A DNA stretch of 64,000 bases, from assembly GCF_001697145.1 (NCBI RefSeq), contig NZ_CP012719.1, forward strand, positions 73,501 to 137,500, read 5' to 3'. The notes under the pieces are model-generated. The model was given only the letters and a program-made list of their open reading frames with translations. It did no database searches and was not told where the DNA came from. The translations under genes were made by a program, and so were the position numbers. This document shows positions 8,062 to 16,133 of the stretch, in pieces; the first letter of the stretch is position 1, and the number at the start of each line of letters is the position of its first letter. The DNA comes from Streptococcus anginosus (GTDB taxonomy: Bacteria; Bacillota; Bacilli; Lactobacillales; Streptococcaceae).

Positions 8062-8490
8062 ATGAAGAAAATTGTGTTTGTTTGCTTGGGAAATATCTGT
8101 CGCAGTCCGATGGCAGAGTTTGTGATGAAAGATTTGACAGATGATGTTTATGTTGAAAGTCGGGCGACTTCAGACTGGGAGCATGGCAATCCAATCCACT
8201 CTGGAACGCAGGCGATTTTTAAAAAATATGCCATTCCTTATGACAAAAGCAAAACTTCTCAACAAATTTCACAGCAGGATTTTGTAGACTTTGATTATAT
8301 TATCGGAATGGATAAATCCAATTTTCAAGATTTGAGGAAAATTGCACCGGGAAAATATCTGGAGAAAGTATTTCAATTTGAAGAGAGAAGTGTGCCAGAT
8401 CCTTGGTACACAGGTGATTTTGACGAGACTTATCGGCTTATTTTGGCAGGTTGTCAGAAATGGATTGAGCGCGTGAAGAGCGAAGATTAG
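8062..8490 (+). CDS. Low-molecular-weight protein-tyrosine phosphatase
   Basis: This 142-residue cytoplasmic enzyme has the signature P-loop CLGNICRS (nucleophile Cys8, Arg14) and the general-acid loop VPDPWY (Asp113), so all catalytic residues are present. The ATG at 8062 is preferred over far-upstream codons because it matches the family N-terminus (KKIVFVCLGN) and has AAGAGG at 8048-8053. A TATAAT (8038-8043) lies almost on top of the ribosome binding site, so the leader would be very short if used. It is followed with 8 bp spacing by a MORN protein and then an O-acetyltransferase, suggesting one cell-envelope operon. The substrate is unknown. Confidence 0.93.
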   Translation: MKKIVFVCLGNICRSPMAEFVMKDLTDDVYVESRATSDWEHGNPIHSGTQAIFKKYAIPYDKSKTSQQISQQDFVDFDYIIGMDKSNFQDLRKIAPGKYLEKVFQFEERSVPDPWYTGDFDETYRLILAGCQKWIERVKSED

Positions 8491-8498
8491 TGGAGAGA

Positions 8499-8912
8499 AT
8501 GGATACATTAAAAGAATTTTACGAAAAGTACAAAATTTATCTCACAAGGCATAACTTGGAATTGCTAGCAGTAACGGTTATTGTCCTATCAGCGATGGTG
8601 GCTTTTACATCAGGTATTCCCAGTCAAGGGGCATTGACCTTGGATAAAGGAGCACTCAAATATAATGGCAGCCTTGTTCGTGGTAAAATGAATGGTCAAG
8701 GAACCTTAACCTTTAAAAATGGGGATACTTATAAAGGTAATTTTAAGAACGGTACTTTTAATGGGAAAGGAACCTTTATAGCTAAAGCTGGTTGGAAGTA
8801 TGAAGGCAACTTTGTGAATGGACAGCCTGAAGGGCAAGGCAAATTAACAACAGAAAATAATGTTGTCTACAAGGGAAAGTTTAAACAGGGGATTTATCAA
8901 AATGCGCATTAA
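8499..8912 (+). CDS. Membrane-anchored MORN-repeat protein
   Basis: A 137-residue protein with one membrane helix (about residues 20-40) followed by about four MORN-type repeats, recognisable as YNGSLVRGKMNGQG, YKGNFKNGTFNGKG, YEGNFVNGQPEGQG and YKGKF. MORN repeats form an elongated beta-sheet used in protein or lipid contacts. The start at 8499 has GGAG at 8492-8495; a GTG three codons upstream is an alternative. Its stop overlaps the next gene by 11 bp, so it is translationally coupled to the O-acetyltransferase. Function is inferred only from context: an envelope partner of the phosphatase or acyltransferase. Confidence 0.85.
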   Translation: MDTLKEFYEKYKIYLTRHNLELLAVTVIVLSAMVAFTSGIPSQGALTLDKGALKYNGSLVRGKMNGQGTLTFKNGDTYKGNFKNGTFNGKGTFIAKAGWKYEGNFVNGQPEGQGKLTTENNVVYKGKFKQGIYQNAH

Positions 8913-10719
8913 ATGGTTTTCATTAGTGAGGATTACAGGATTACTCCTAGTTCTGCTCTATCATTTCTTCCAGAAAGCTTTTCCTGGCGGTTTTATTGGT
9001 GTGGATATTTTCTTCACTTTCTCAGGCTTTTTGATTACATCTCTCTTGATTGATGAATTTGCCAGAGACAAAGACATTGATGTTAAAGGATTCTTGAGAC
9101 GTCGCTTTTATCGGATTGTGCCACCGCTTGTCTTTATGATTTTGCTTATCATGCCCTTTACCTTGCTGATTCGGAAGGATTTTGTGGCTGATATTGGGAT
9201 GCAAATCGCTGCTACGCTTGGCTTTGTGACAAATTTTTATGAAATTTTGTCTGGTGGAAATTACGAGAGTCAATTTATCCAACATCTCTTTGTGCACACA
9301 TGGAGCTTGGCTTTGGAGATGCACTACTATATCTTGTGGGGCTTGGCAACATGGTATTTAGCGAAGAAAAGTAAAACCATTGGGCAATTTCGTGGTATTA
9401 TCTTTCTTTTATCATCTGCTTTGTTCTTGATTAGTTTTCTCTCTATGTTTGTCAGAAGTTTCTTCTCTTCAAACTTTTCTGTGATTTACTTTTCAAGTTT
9501 CACGCATATCTTCCCGTTTTTTGCAGGAAGTATTTTAGCGACACTTTCGGGTGTGAGTGATTTGGGAGCACCTTTTCGTAAAATGGAGCAGGCGCTTGAT
9601 TTAAAAAAGACCTTCTATTTACTTGGTGGTAGTTTTGCAGCTTTGCTGTTACTAACGTTCCTCTTGAGATTTGATAATTTATTGACTTATCTGTTTGGTT
9701 TCCTTTTGGCAACGGTATTTTCAGTCGTGATGATTTTGGCAACACGTGTGCTTCATGATAAAACGTCGCATGTTGATGAGCCGCCTGTTATCACATTTAT
9801 TGCAGATACGAGTTACGGCGTGTATTTGTTCCATTGGCCGTTTTACATCATCTTTTCCCAATTGATGGGCAATGGATGGGCAGTTCTATTGACAACCGTG
9901 CTTTCCTTTGCCTTGTCTGCTTTCTCTTTCTATCTGTTAGAGCCGACATTAGCAGGTAGAGAGCCAAAAGTATTTGGCTTGAAGATGGACATCAAGCAAA
10001 TCACAACGCCTGTATTTTATAGTTTGATTCCATTAACACTGGTCGCTTTGGTCATGATCGTGACTGCTCCGAAAATTGGTGCTTTTGAAGAAAATTTGCT
10101 CGTCAATGGGTTAAATCAAGCTGACAGTAAAATGCAGATCACTCGTACCCAAGCTGATAATGTGAGTGCCAGTCAATACAACGTAGCAAAGGGTACAACC
10201 GTTATCGGAGATTCGGTAGCTTTGCGAGCAAGTGAATGGCTCAAGCAGGCTATGCCGGAAATTCAAGTGGATGCAGCAGTCAGTCGAAACTTAGAATCGG
10301 GCTTGCAAGTCTATCAAACTGATATTTCAAACAAGGTGCTTCTGGAAACAGTGGTCTTAGCCTTGGGAACCAATACGGTTGATAACTACGAAAGTTTGCT
10401 CAATCAATTTATTGAGAAACTACCGAAAGGACATCGTTTGGTTTTAGTGACGCCGTATGATGGTCGCACAGCACATAATGCTTCTAGCCTGGCATTCAAA
10501 ACCCGTCAGTATGAATTGGAATTGGCGAAAAAATACGATTATGTCTTTGTAGCAGATTGGTATCAAACTGCTATCGAACACCCAGAAATTTGGTACGGAA
10601 CTGACTATGTGCACTTTGGCTCGGAGACAACAACAATCACCAAGGGCGGTGAGCTCTATGCACAAACCGTTAAACAAGCCATTGATGAAGCTGTGAAAAA
10701 AGGAACGGTGAAGAAATAA
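8902..10719 (+). CDS. oatA: OatA-like membrane O-acetyltransferase (acyltransferase 3 + SGNH domain)
   Basis: The protein is 605 residues. The N-terminal two thirds form an acyltransferase-3 domain with about ten membrane helices, including LYHFF near the start (the conserved His) and GVDIFFTFSGF. The C-terminal extracytoplasmic domain is SGNH-type, with the serine in VIGDSVALRA and an Asp-x-x-His pair in TDYVHFG. This is the architecture of OatA/Adr, which O-acetylates peptidoglycan MurNAc and gives lysozyme resistance. Other cell-surface glycans are possible substrates. The ATG at 8902 (with CAGGGGA upstream) is used. A longer frame from 8860 lies inside the MORN gene and is not supported. 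Followed by a terminator. Confidence 0.88.
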   Translation: MRIKWFSLVRITGLLLVLLYHFFQKAFPGGFIGVDIFFTFSGFLITSLLIDEFARDKDIDVKGFLRRRFYRIVPPLVFMILLIMPFTLLIRKDFVADIGMQIAATLGFVTNFYEILSGGNYESQFIQHLFVHTWSLALEMHYYILWGLATWYLAKKSKTIGQFRGIIFLLSSALFLISFLSMFVRSFFSSNFSVIYFSSFTHIFPFFAGSILATLSGVSDLGAPFRKMEQALDLKKTFYLLGGSFAALLLLTFLLRFDNLLTYLFGFLLATVFSVVMILATRVLHDKTSHVDEPPVITFIADTSYGVYLFHWPFYIIFSQLMGNGWAVLLTTVLSFALSAFSFYLLEPTLAGREPKVFGLKMDIKQITTPVFYSLIPLTLVALVMIVTAPKIGAFEENLLVNGLNQADSKMQITRTQADNVSASQYNVAKGTTVIGDSVALRASEWLKQAMPEIQVDAAVSRNLESGLQVYQTDISNKVLLETVVLALGTNTVDNYESLLNQFIEKLPKGHRLVLVTPYDGRTAHNASSLAFKTRQYELELAKKYDYVFVADWYQTAIEHPEIWYGTDYVHFGSETTTITKGGELYAQTVKQAIDEAVKKGTVKK

Positions 10720-10733
10720 TAGTAAATAATTAG

Positions 10734-10766
10734 AAGTCATGGATTGCCTTGCGATTCATGACTTTT
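10734..10766 (+). terminator. Terminator after the oatA operon
   Basis: AAGTCATG (10734-10741) pairs with CATGACTT (10757-10764), followed by TTT. Confidence 0.75.
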
Positions 10767-10947
10767 GTGTACTGTAAAAAGGATAGTAGGGTAGAACGAG
10801 GGTGGAGGAATACATGGCAAAAATGCTCTTTTTTACATAACTTTTGTTTTAGGAAATCTTGAAAAAGTATGTGAAATATATAATTTTATGTTTTAAAATT
10901 CACAAACAATGTTTTTAAATATAATAGAAAACTCATGTTTTGAAATA

Positions 10948-11044
10948 ACTTCACAATATAAAAGAAAAAGTTTGTGAAGTTTGCATGAAACTGTTTACAA
11001 GAGAAAAAAAATAAGGTATAATAATCTTGTGAAAAATTTAACAA
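10948..11044 (+). promoter_or_regulatory. adhE promoter with Rex-type sites
   Basis: TTTACA (10994-10999), a 17-bp spacer and TATAAT (11017-11022) form the promoter. Directly downstream is TTGTGAAAAATTTAACAA (11027-11044), a one-mismatch version of the Rex box TTGTGAA-N4-TTCACAA. Two further inverted half-sites, CTTCACAA (10948-10955) and TTGTGAAG (10971-10978), lie upstream. Rex represses adhE when NADH is low in related bacteria. The 363 bp between oatA and adhE hold these sites plus a terminator and one 8-codon ORF. Confidence 0.75.
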
Positions 11045-11082
11045 AGGGTTTATAAAAATCCTAAAAACCATTGGAGGAACAC

Positions 11083-13734
11083 ATGGCTGATAAAAAAACA
11101 TTAACTCCCGAAGAAAAAAAGTTAGCTGCTGAAAAGCATGTTGACGAACTTGTTCAAAAAGGGCTAGTTGCTCTGGAAGAAATGAGAAAATTAAATCAAG
11201 AACAAGTAGACTACATTGTTGCAAAAGCTTCAGTTGCTGCTCTTGATGCACATGGTATCTTAGCAGAACATGCTGTTAAAGAAACAGGTCGCGGTGTCTT
11301 TGAAGACAAAGCAACAAAAAACCTTTTTGCCTGCGAACACGTTGTTAACAATATGCGTGGTGTTAAAACTGTTGGTGTGATTGAAGATGATCCTATTACA
11401 GGTTTAACGAAAATTGCTGAACCGGTCGGAGTAATCTGCGGAATCACTCCAACGACCAACCCAACTTCAACAGCGATTTTCAAATCATTGATTTCATTGA
11501 AAACGCGGAATCCAATTATCTTTGCTTTCCATCCATCTGCTCAAGAATCTTCTGCTCATGCGGCACAAATCGTACGTGATGCAGCGATTGCAGCAGGTGC
11601 ACCTGAAAACTGTGTTCAATGGATTACACAGCCATCTATGGAAGCAACAACAGCTTTGATGAACCACGAAGGTATTGCAACAATCCTTGCGACTGGTGGG
11701 AACGCCATGGTAAAAGCTGCTTATTCATGTGGCAAACCTGCTCTTGGAGTTGGTGCTGGTAACGTTCCAGCTTACGTTGAAAAATCAGCAAATATCCGCC
11801 AAGCAGCACATGATATCGTGATGTCCAAATCATTTGATAATGGTATGGTCTGTGCATCTGAGCAAGCTGTGATCATTGATAAAGAAATCTATGATGAATT
11901 TGTAACAGAATTCAAATCTTACCATACTTACTTTGTCAGCAAGAAAGAAAAAGCGCTTTTGGAAGAATTTTGTTTTGGTGCAAAAGCCAACAGCAAGAAC
12001 TGCGCTGGTGCAAAATTGAATCCAAATATTGTTGGTAAACCAGCTACATGGATTGCTGAGCAAGCAGGATTCAAAGTACCAGAAGGTACAAATATCTTGG
12101 CTGCTGAATGTGCAGAAGTTGGAATTAAAGAACCATTGACTCGTGAAAAATTATCACCTGTTATTGCGGTTTTGAAAGCTGAAGATACTGAAGATGGACT
12201 TAAAAAAGCTCGTCAAATGGTTGAATTTAATGGTCTAGGACACTCAGCTGCTATCCATACAAAAGACGAAGCTCTTGCAAAACGTTTCGGTACGGAAATA
12301 AAGGCAATGCGTATCATATGGAACTCTCCATCTACCTTTGGTGGTATCGGTGATGTATATAACGCCTTCATTCCATCATTAACACTTGGATGTGGTTCAT
12401 ACGGACACAACTCAGTTGGTGATAACGTATCAGCTATCAACCTTCTTAACATCAAGAAAGTAGGGAAACGTAGAAATAATATGCAATGGTTTAAAGTTCC
12501 TTCAAAAATCTACTTCGAACGTAACGCAATCCAATACCTTCAAACTTGCGAAGGTATCGAACGTGTCATGATTGTTACCGATAAATCAATTGAAAAACTC
12601 GGTTTTGTACAACGTGTGATTGACCAATTGAATCTTCGTAAAAACAAAGTCACGATTCAAGTCTTCTCAGATGTTGAACCAGATCCAGATATCACAACAG
12701 TTCGTCGTGGTGTTGAAGTAATGCGCTCGTTTGAACCAGATACTATCATTGCCCTTGGTGGTGGCTCACCAATGGATGCGGCTAAAGGTATGTGGATGTT
12801 CTATGAACAGCCAGACGTTGACTTCGGTGACCTCGTTCAAAAATTCATGGATATCCGTAAACGTGCCTTCAAATTCCCATCACTTGGTAAGAAAGCACAA
12901 TATATCGGTATTCCAACAACATCTGGTACAGGTTCAGAAGTAACACCGTTTGCAGTTATTTCTGATAAGGCAAATAATCGTAAATACCCAATCACTGACT
13001 ATGCATTGACACCAACTATTGCAATTGTTGACCCTGCTTTGGTAGAATCTGTTCCAGCATTTATTGCTGCCGACACAGGTATGGATGTTCTAACTCACGT
13101 TACAGAAGCCTATACTTCAAACTTTGCTAATGACTATACAGATGGTATTGCCCTTCAAACTATTAAGTTGGTCTTTAAATACTTGGAAAAATCTGTAAAA
13201 ACGGCTGACCCAGAAGCCCGTGAAAAGATGCACAATGCCTCTACAATGGCTGGTATGGCCTTTGCAAATGCCTTCCTTGGAATGAGTCACTCAATGGCGC
13301 ATAAGATTGGTGCTGTTCACCACACCATTCACGGACGTACAAATGCTATTTTACTTCCTTATGTTATCCGTTACAATGGAACTCGTCCATCTAAAACTAC
13401 AACATGGCCTAAGTACAACTACTGGAAAGCTGATGAAAAATTCCAAGATATTGCTCGTATGCTAGGTCTTCCTTGCTCAACACCAGAAGAAGCGGTTGAA
13501 GCGTATGCCAAAGCTGTTTATGACCTTGGTGTAGCGGTTGGCATCAAGATGAACTTTAAAGATCAAGGTATTGATGAAAAAACTTGGAAAGATAGCTTAC
13601 ATGATATTGCCGTTCTTGCTTATGAAGACCAATGTTCACCAGCAAATCCACGCTTGCCAATAGTTACTGACATGGAAGAAATTATGGCTGATGCCTACTA
13701 TGGCTATGCAGAACGTCCAGGACGTCGTAAATAG
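11083..13734 (+). CDS. adhE: Bifunctional acetaldehyde-CoA / alcohol dehydrogenase
   Basis: This 883-residue protein is full length for AdhE. The N-terminal half is a CoA-acylating aldehyde dehydrogenase with active-site Cys in NGMVCASEQ. The C-terminal half is an iron-dependent alcohol dehydrogenase with the GGGSPMDAAK nucleotide loop and metal ligands in the DVLTHVTEAY and HSMAHKIGAVHH regions. It reduces acetyl-CoA to ethanol in mixed-acid fermentation, regenerating NAD+. The ATG at 11083 follows GGAGGA (11073-11078). Codon use is strongly biased, as in a highly expressed gene. It has its own promoter with Rex sites and its own terminator, so it is monocistronic. Confidence 0.98.
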   Translation: MADKKTLTPEEKKLAAEKHVDELVQKGLVALEEMRKLNQEQVDYIVAKASVAALDAHGILAEHAVKETGRGVFEDKATKNLFACEHVVNNMRGVKTVGVIEDDPITGLTKIAEPVGVICGITPTTNPTSTAIFKSLISLKTRNPIIFAFHPSAQESSAHAAQIVRDAAIAAGAPENCVQWITQPSMEATTALMNHEGIATILATGGNAMVKAAYSCGKPALGVGAGNVPAYVEKSANIRQAAHDIVMSKSFDNGMVCASEQAVIIDKEIYDEFVTEFKSYHTYFVSKKEKALLEEFCFGAKANSKNCAGAKLNPNIVGKPATWIAEQAGFKVPEGTNILAAECAEVGIKEPLTREKLSPVIAVLKAEDTEDGLKKARQMVEFNGLGHSAAIHTKDEALAKRFGTEIKAMRIIWNSPSTFGGIGDVYNAFIPSLTLGCGSYGHNSVGDNVSAINLLNIKKVGKRRNNMQWFKVPSKIYFERNAIQYLQTCEGIERVMIVTDKSIEKLGFVQRVIDQLNLRKNKVTIQVFSDVEPDPDITTVRRGVEVMRSFEPDTIIALGGGSPMDAAKGMWMFYEQPDVDFGDLVQKFMDIRKRAFKFPSLGKKAQYIGIPTTSGTGSEVTPFAVISDKANNRKYPITDYALTPTIAIVDPALVESVPAFIAADTGMDVLTHVTEAYTSNFANDYTDGIALQTIKLVFKYLEKSVKTADPEAREKMHNASTMAGMAFANAFLGMSHSMAHKIGAVHHTIHGRTNAILLPYVIRYNGTRPSKTTTWPKYNYWKADEKFQDIARMLGLPCSTPEEAVEAYAKAVYDLGVAVGIKMNFKDQGIDEKTWKDSLHDIAVLAYEDQCSPANPRLPIVTDMEEIMADAYYGYAERPGRRK

Positions 13735-13822
13735 ACAGTAAAGTTTGTTCTAATTTGAATCGTTCGTCATTGTACAGACAATGTATTCAGATTTTTAGAC
13801 ATAAATCAGTTTATCAGTCACC

Positions 13823-13851
13823 ATCTCCCTGCTTTTGTAGGGAGATTTTTC
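13823..13851 (+). terminator. adhE terminator
   Basis: ATCTCCCT (13823-13830) pairs with AGGGAGAT (13839-13846) and is followed by a T run. Confidence 0.9.
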
Positions 13852-13932
13852 TATTTGGAGAGAGTGTTCTTTCTCTTGCTTGATATTGTATGCGTTTTCC
13901 TGTAAACTAGTTGTGAAAAAAGGAGGGCGGTC

Positions 13933-14061
13933 ATGTTTCAATTGTTGGTATTTGATAGGGACGATGTCATTGTGGATACAGAAAATCTTATACTTCTCTT
14001 TTCCCTAAAATATCATAATAGACTGATAAGTTTTGAATCTGTAAATTTGATACTAAAATAA
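13933..14061 (+). pseudogene. Remnant of a HAD-superfamily phosphatase / phosphomutase gene
   Basis: A perfect AGGAGG (13921-13926) precedes an ATG that opens a 42-codon frame. It begins with LVFDRDDVIVDTEN, which is motif I of the HAD family (compare FDLDGVIVDTE of beta-phosphoglucomutase-like proteins), with the two Asp kept but the Gly changed to Asp. After about 18 residues similarity ends and the frame stops. No cap domain or motif II/III follows before the next promoter. It is the 5' stub of a deleted gene; whether the short peptide is made is unknown. Confidence 0.65.
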
Positions 14062-14068
14062 TGAAAAG

Positions 14069-14119
14069 TTGATGTTAAAGCATTATGAGTGTTATAATAT
14101 AATTGTGTAAACGGTTTCT
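14069..14119 (+). promoter_or_regulatory. Promoter and catabolite (cre) site of the iron alcohol dehydrogenase
   Basis: TTGATG (14069-14074) and TATAAT (14093-14098) form the promoter. TGTAAACGGTTTCT (14106-14119) just downstream of the -10 matches the CcpA cre consensus closely. Its position around the transcription start predicts glucose repression. Confidence 0.7.
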
Positions 14120-14157
14120 AAAATAGATGATATTTATAAAAATAAGGAGGAAATATA

Positions 14158-15309
14158 ATGTCAGTATTTTATGTTCCATCAGTTAATCTTATTGGTTGTG
14201 GTGTGATTAATGAAATAGGTGGTCATATCAAAGAGTTGGGGTATAAGAAAGCTCTCTTGGTGACAGACCATTATATTGCAAGTAGTGACATTTTACCTAA
14301 GGTAACTGCACCACTTGATAAGGAAGGTATTGAGTATGTCGTTTTTAGTGATGTTGAGCCAAATCCAACTGTAAAAAATGTTGAAGACGGTTTAGCTGTT
14401 TTGCAAGATAATAATTGTGATTTTATTATTTCACTTGGTGGTGGTTCGCCACAAGATGCTGCAAGTAGTATTTCAATTCTTGCAACGAATGGCGGGCGTC
14501 CGCAAGATTACGAAGGCGTTCACAAATCAAAGGAAAAAGGCTTGCCGGTTGTAGCAATCAATACGACAGCAGGAACATCAGCTGAAATCACGATTAACTA
14601 TGTTATTACTGATGAAGAGCGTAAAGTAAAAATGGTTATGGTTGATAAGAATAGCCTTGCGCTCCTGTCAGTAAATGATCCAGAATTGATGATTTCAAAA
14701 CCAAAAGCTTTGACAGCTGCAACAGGTATGGATGCTCTTACACATGCGGTTGAAGCTTTGGTAACACCAGGTGCGTATAATGTGACGAAAAAATTGTCTA
14801 TTGGTGCAATTGAGTTAATTAAAGAATTTTTACCTCGTGCTGTTGAAAATGGCCATGACATTGAAGCACGCGAAGCTATGGTTAATGCGATTTTCCTAGG
14901 TGGTATGGCCTTTAATAATGCTGGGCTAGGTTATGTACACTCTATGGCTCATCAACTTGGAGCAGTTTACAATCTTCCTCACGGTGTTTGCTGTGCCATG
15001 CTTTTACCAGTTGTAGAGCGTGAAAATGCGAAACGTGTGCCAGAAGCATTCCGAAATGTTGCAAAAGCTCTTGGTCTCCATACGGAAGGTAAAAGTGATA
15101 AAGAATGCGCTGATTATGCCATTTCTGAAATTGAAAAATTATCAGCAACTGTGGGCATTCCGAAAAAATTGACAGAACTGGACATTAAAGAAGAGGAATT
15201 TGACTTTGAATACCTTTCTAAAAATGCACTCATTGATGCTTGTGCACCAGGAAATCCATTTATGCCAACCTTAGAAGAAACGATTGCTCTTTACAAAGAG
15301 TTGTTTTAA
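14158..15309 (+). CDS. Iron-containing alcohol dehydrogenase
   Basis: The 383-residue protein belongs to the Fe-ADH family (FucO / AdhB-like). It has the NAD-binding loop SLGGGSPQDAAS and the metal-binding ligands Asp and His in GMDALTHAVEAL, plus HSMAHQLGAVYNLPHG. It is similar in layout to the C-terminal half of AdhE encoded upstream but clearly a separate paralogue. AAGGAGGA lies 8 bp before the ATG. The likely reaction is NAD(H)-linked interconversion of a short alcohol and aldehyde; the physiological substrate is not evident. It is monocistronic, and the cre site suggests carbon-source control. Confidence 0.92.
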   Translation: MSVFYVPSVNLIGCGVINEIGGHIKELGYKKALLVTDHYIASSDILPKVTAPLDKEGIEYVVFSDVEPNPTVKNVEDGLAVLQDNNCDFIISLGGGSPQDAASSISILATNGGRPQDYEGVHKSKEKGLPVVAINTTAGTSAEITINYVITDEERKVKMVMVDKNSLALLSVNDPELMISKPKALTAATGMDALTHAVEALVTPGAYNVTKKLSIGAIELIKEFLPRAVENGHDIEAREAMVNAIFLGGMAFNNAGLGYVHSMAHQLGAVYNLPHGVCCAMLLPVVERENAKRVPEAFRNVAKALGLHTEGKSDKECADYAISEIEKLSATVGIPKKLTELDIKEEEFDFEYLSKNALIDACAPGNPFMPTLEETIALYKELF

Positions 15310-15335
15310 GCGCTGATTTGTCGTAAAAATAAAAA

Positions 15336-15515
15336 AGCGAGATAGAACTAATATTTGAAAATTTTTAGTCAGTAGTTTCAACTTCGCAAAGTTGTTCAAT
15401 AGCCTCTCGGGCTGTCAAAGTGGTGAATGAAGAGAAACGCAGTTTTCGTCAAAAATACTCATCTAAGCTTGAAAAATGACTAAGGAGTGGTTTGCTTTGC
15501 TGTAACTTTAAAGAA
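15336..15515 (+). repeat. Dispersed intergenic repeat, copy A (diverged)
   Basis: This stretch shares with the complements of copies B (about 42030-42156) and C (about 56455-56583) a hairpin half beginning GAACTAA, and with copy B the block AGCTTGAAAAATGA followed by TTTGCTT. The middle has diverged. Like the other copies it lies between converging units: the alcohol dehydrogenase on the plus strand and an AraC remnant on the minus strand. No coding potential is visible. Confidence 0.55.
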
Positions 15516-15564
15516 GTATTTAGATATTAGCTACTATGTCAAAAGCTTTTTGCTATTATAAAAT

Positions 15565-15596
15565 AAGGCAGGGATAATATTGTCTCTGCCTTTTAT
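15565..15596. terminator. Bidirectional terminator
   Basis: AAGGCAG (15565-15571) pairs with CTGCCTT (15586-15592). The stem is flanked by A-rich sequence on the left and TTTTATTT on the right, so it can act in both directions. The stop codon of the AraC remnant on the minus strand overlaps it. Confidence 0.75.
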
Positions 15597-15725
15597 TTGC
15601 GTTCGTCTTTTGGGGAATGTCCAAAATAGGTACGATATTTGTCATAAAAGTAAGTTTTATTTGAAAATCCAACACTTTGTGCTACCTCGTAAATTGGCAT
15701 ACGTGTAGATAGGAGAAGATGTTTA
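15593..15725 (-). pseudogene. AraC-family regulator remnant (C-terminal helix-turn-helix only)
   Basis: Reading the minus strand gives KHLLLSTRMPIYEVAQSVGF followed by SNKTYFYDKYRTYFGHSP and a stop. This is the second helix-turn-helix and end of an AraC/XylS regulator. The expected N-terminal domain and first HTH are not found intact between 15725 and 16020; only weak, frame-broken similarity remains. The original regulator may have controlled one of the flanking metabolic loci, but this is speculation. Confidence 0.75.
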
Positions 15726-15870
15726 GACGGACGCCAGGACAATACCGAAAAGAACACCAGCACTGAGAAAATTTTAAACTTTTATTCAAAAGCGACTCTG
15801 GATGATACTCCTGAAAAAAGCATTCCCCCTTGCTAATTCTATTATAGGGTCTCCATTCTAGACAATTCTT

Positions 15871-15882
15871 GGGGGGGGGGGG
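15871..15882 (+). repeat. Twelve-G homopolymer tract
   Basis: An uninterrupted run of 12 G, striking in this AT-rich genome. It lies inside the degraded region upstream (in minus-strand sense) of the AraC remnant, where it would encode a proline run. Length variation here would change frame. Confidence 0.8.
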
Positions 15883-16042
15883 AGATAGCATTCGCATAGA
15901 TGCAGTCTTTGTATACCTCATAGGCAATCCGCAATGATTATAGCGTCATGTTAACAGAGCTATCGTTCTGGTTGAAACTACTTTCAAGATTTAAGAGAAA
16001 AGTAATTGTTATTAGAAATTAGAACCAAAATCTCAGATATTG

Positions 16043-16098
16043 TTGAAAGCGCTTCAAAAAATAGTTATAATAACATCGTGAGATTGAAAGCGCTTTAA
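16043..16098 (+). promoter_or_regulatory. nan operon promoter with two cre sites
   Basis: TTGAAA (16043-16048), a 17-bp spacer and TATAAT (16066-16071) form the promoter. Two near-perfect CcpA sites are present: TTGAAAGCGCTTCAA (16043-16057), which overlaps the -35, and TTGAAAGCGCTTTAA (16084-16098), just after the transcription start. The arrangement predicts strong glucose repression of the whole sialic acid operon. Confidence 0.88.
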
Positions 16099-16133
16099 AA
16101 ATCGATCTACAATAGCAAAGGAGAAGGCTGTCT

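Noticed and set aside
10994..10999. GTTTAC in the adhE promoter as a third copy of the shared palindrome
   Set aside because: Only one arm is present and it forms the -35 element; there is no inverted partner at the right spacing.
15682..15927. 81-codon minus-strand ORF containing the G tract
   Set aside because: Its translation is not AraC-like in that frame and has no start signal; the area is better explained as a decayed gene.
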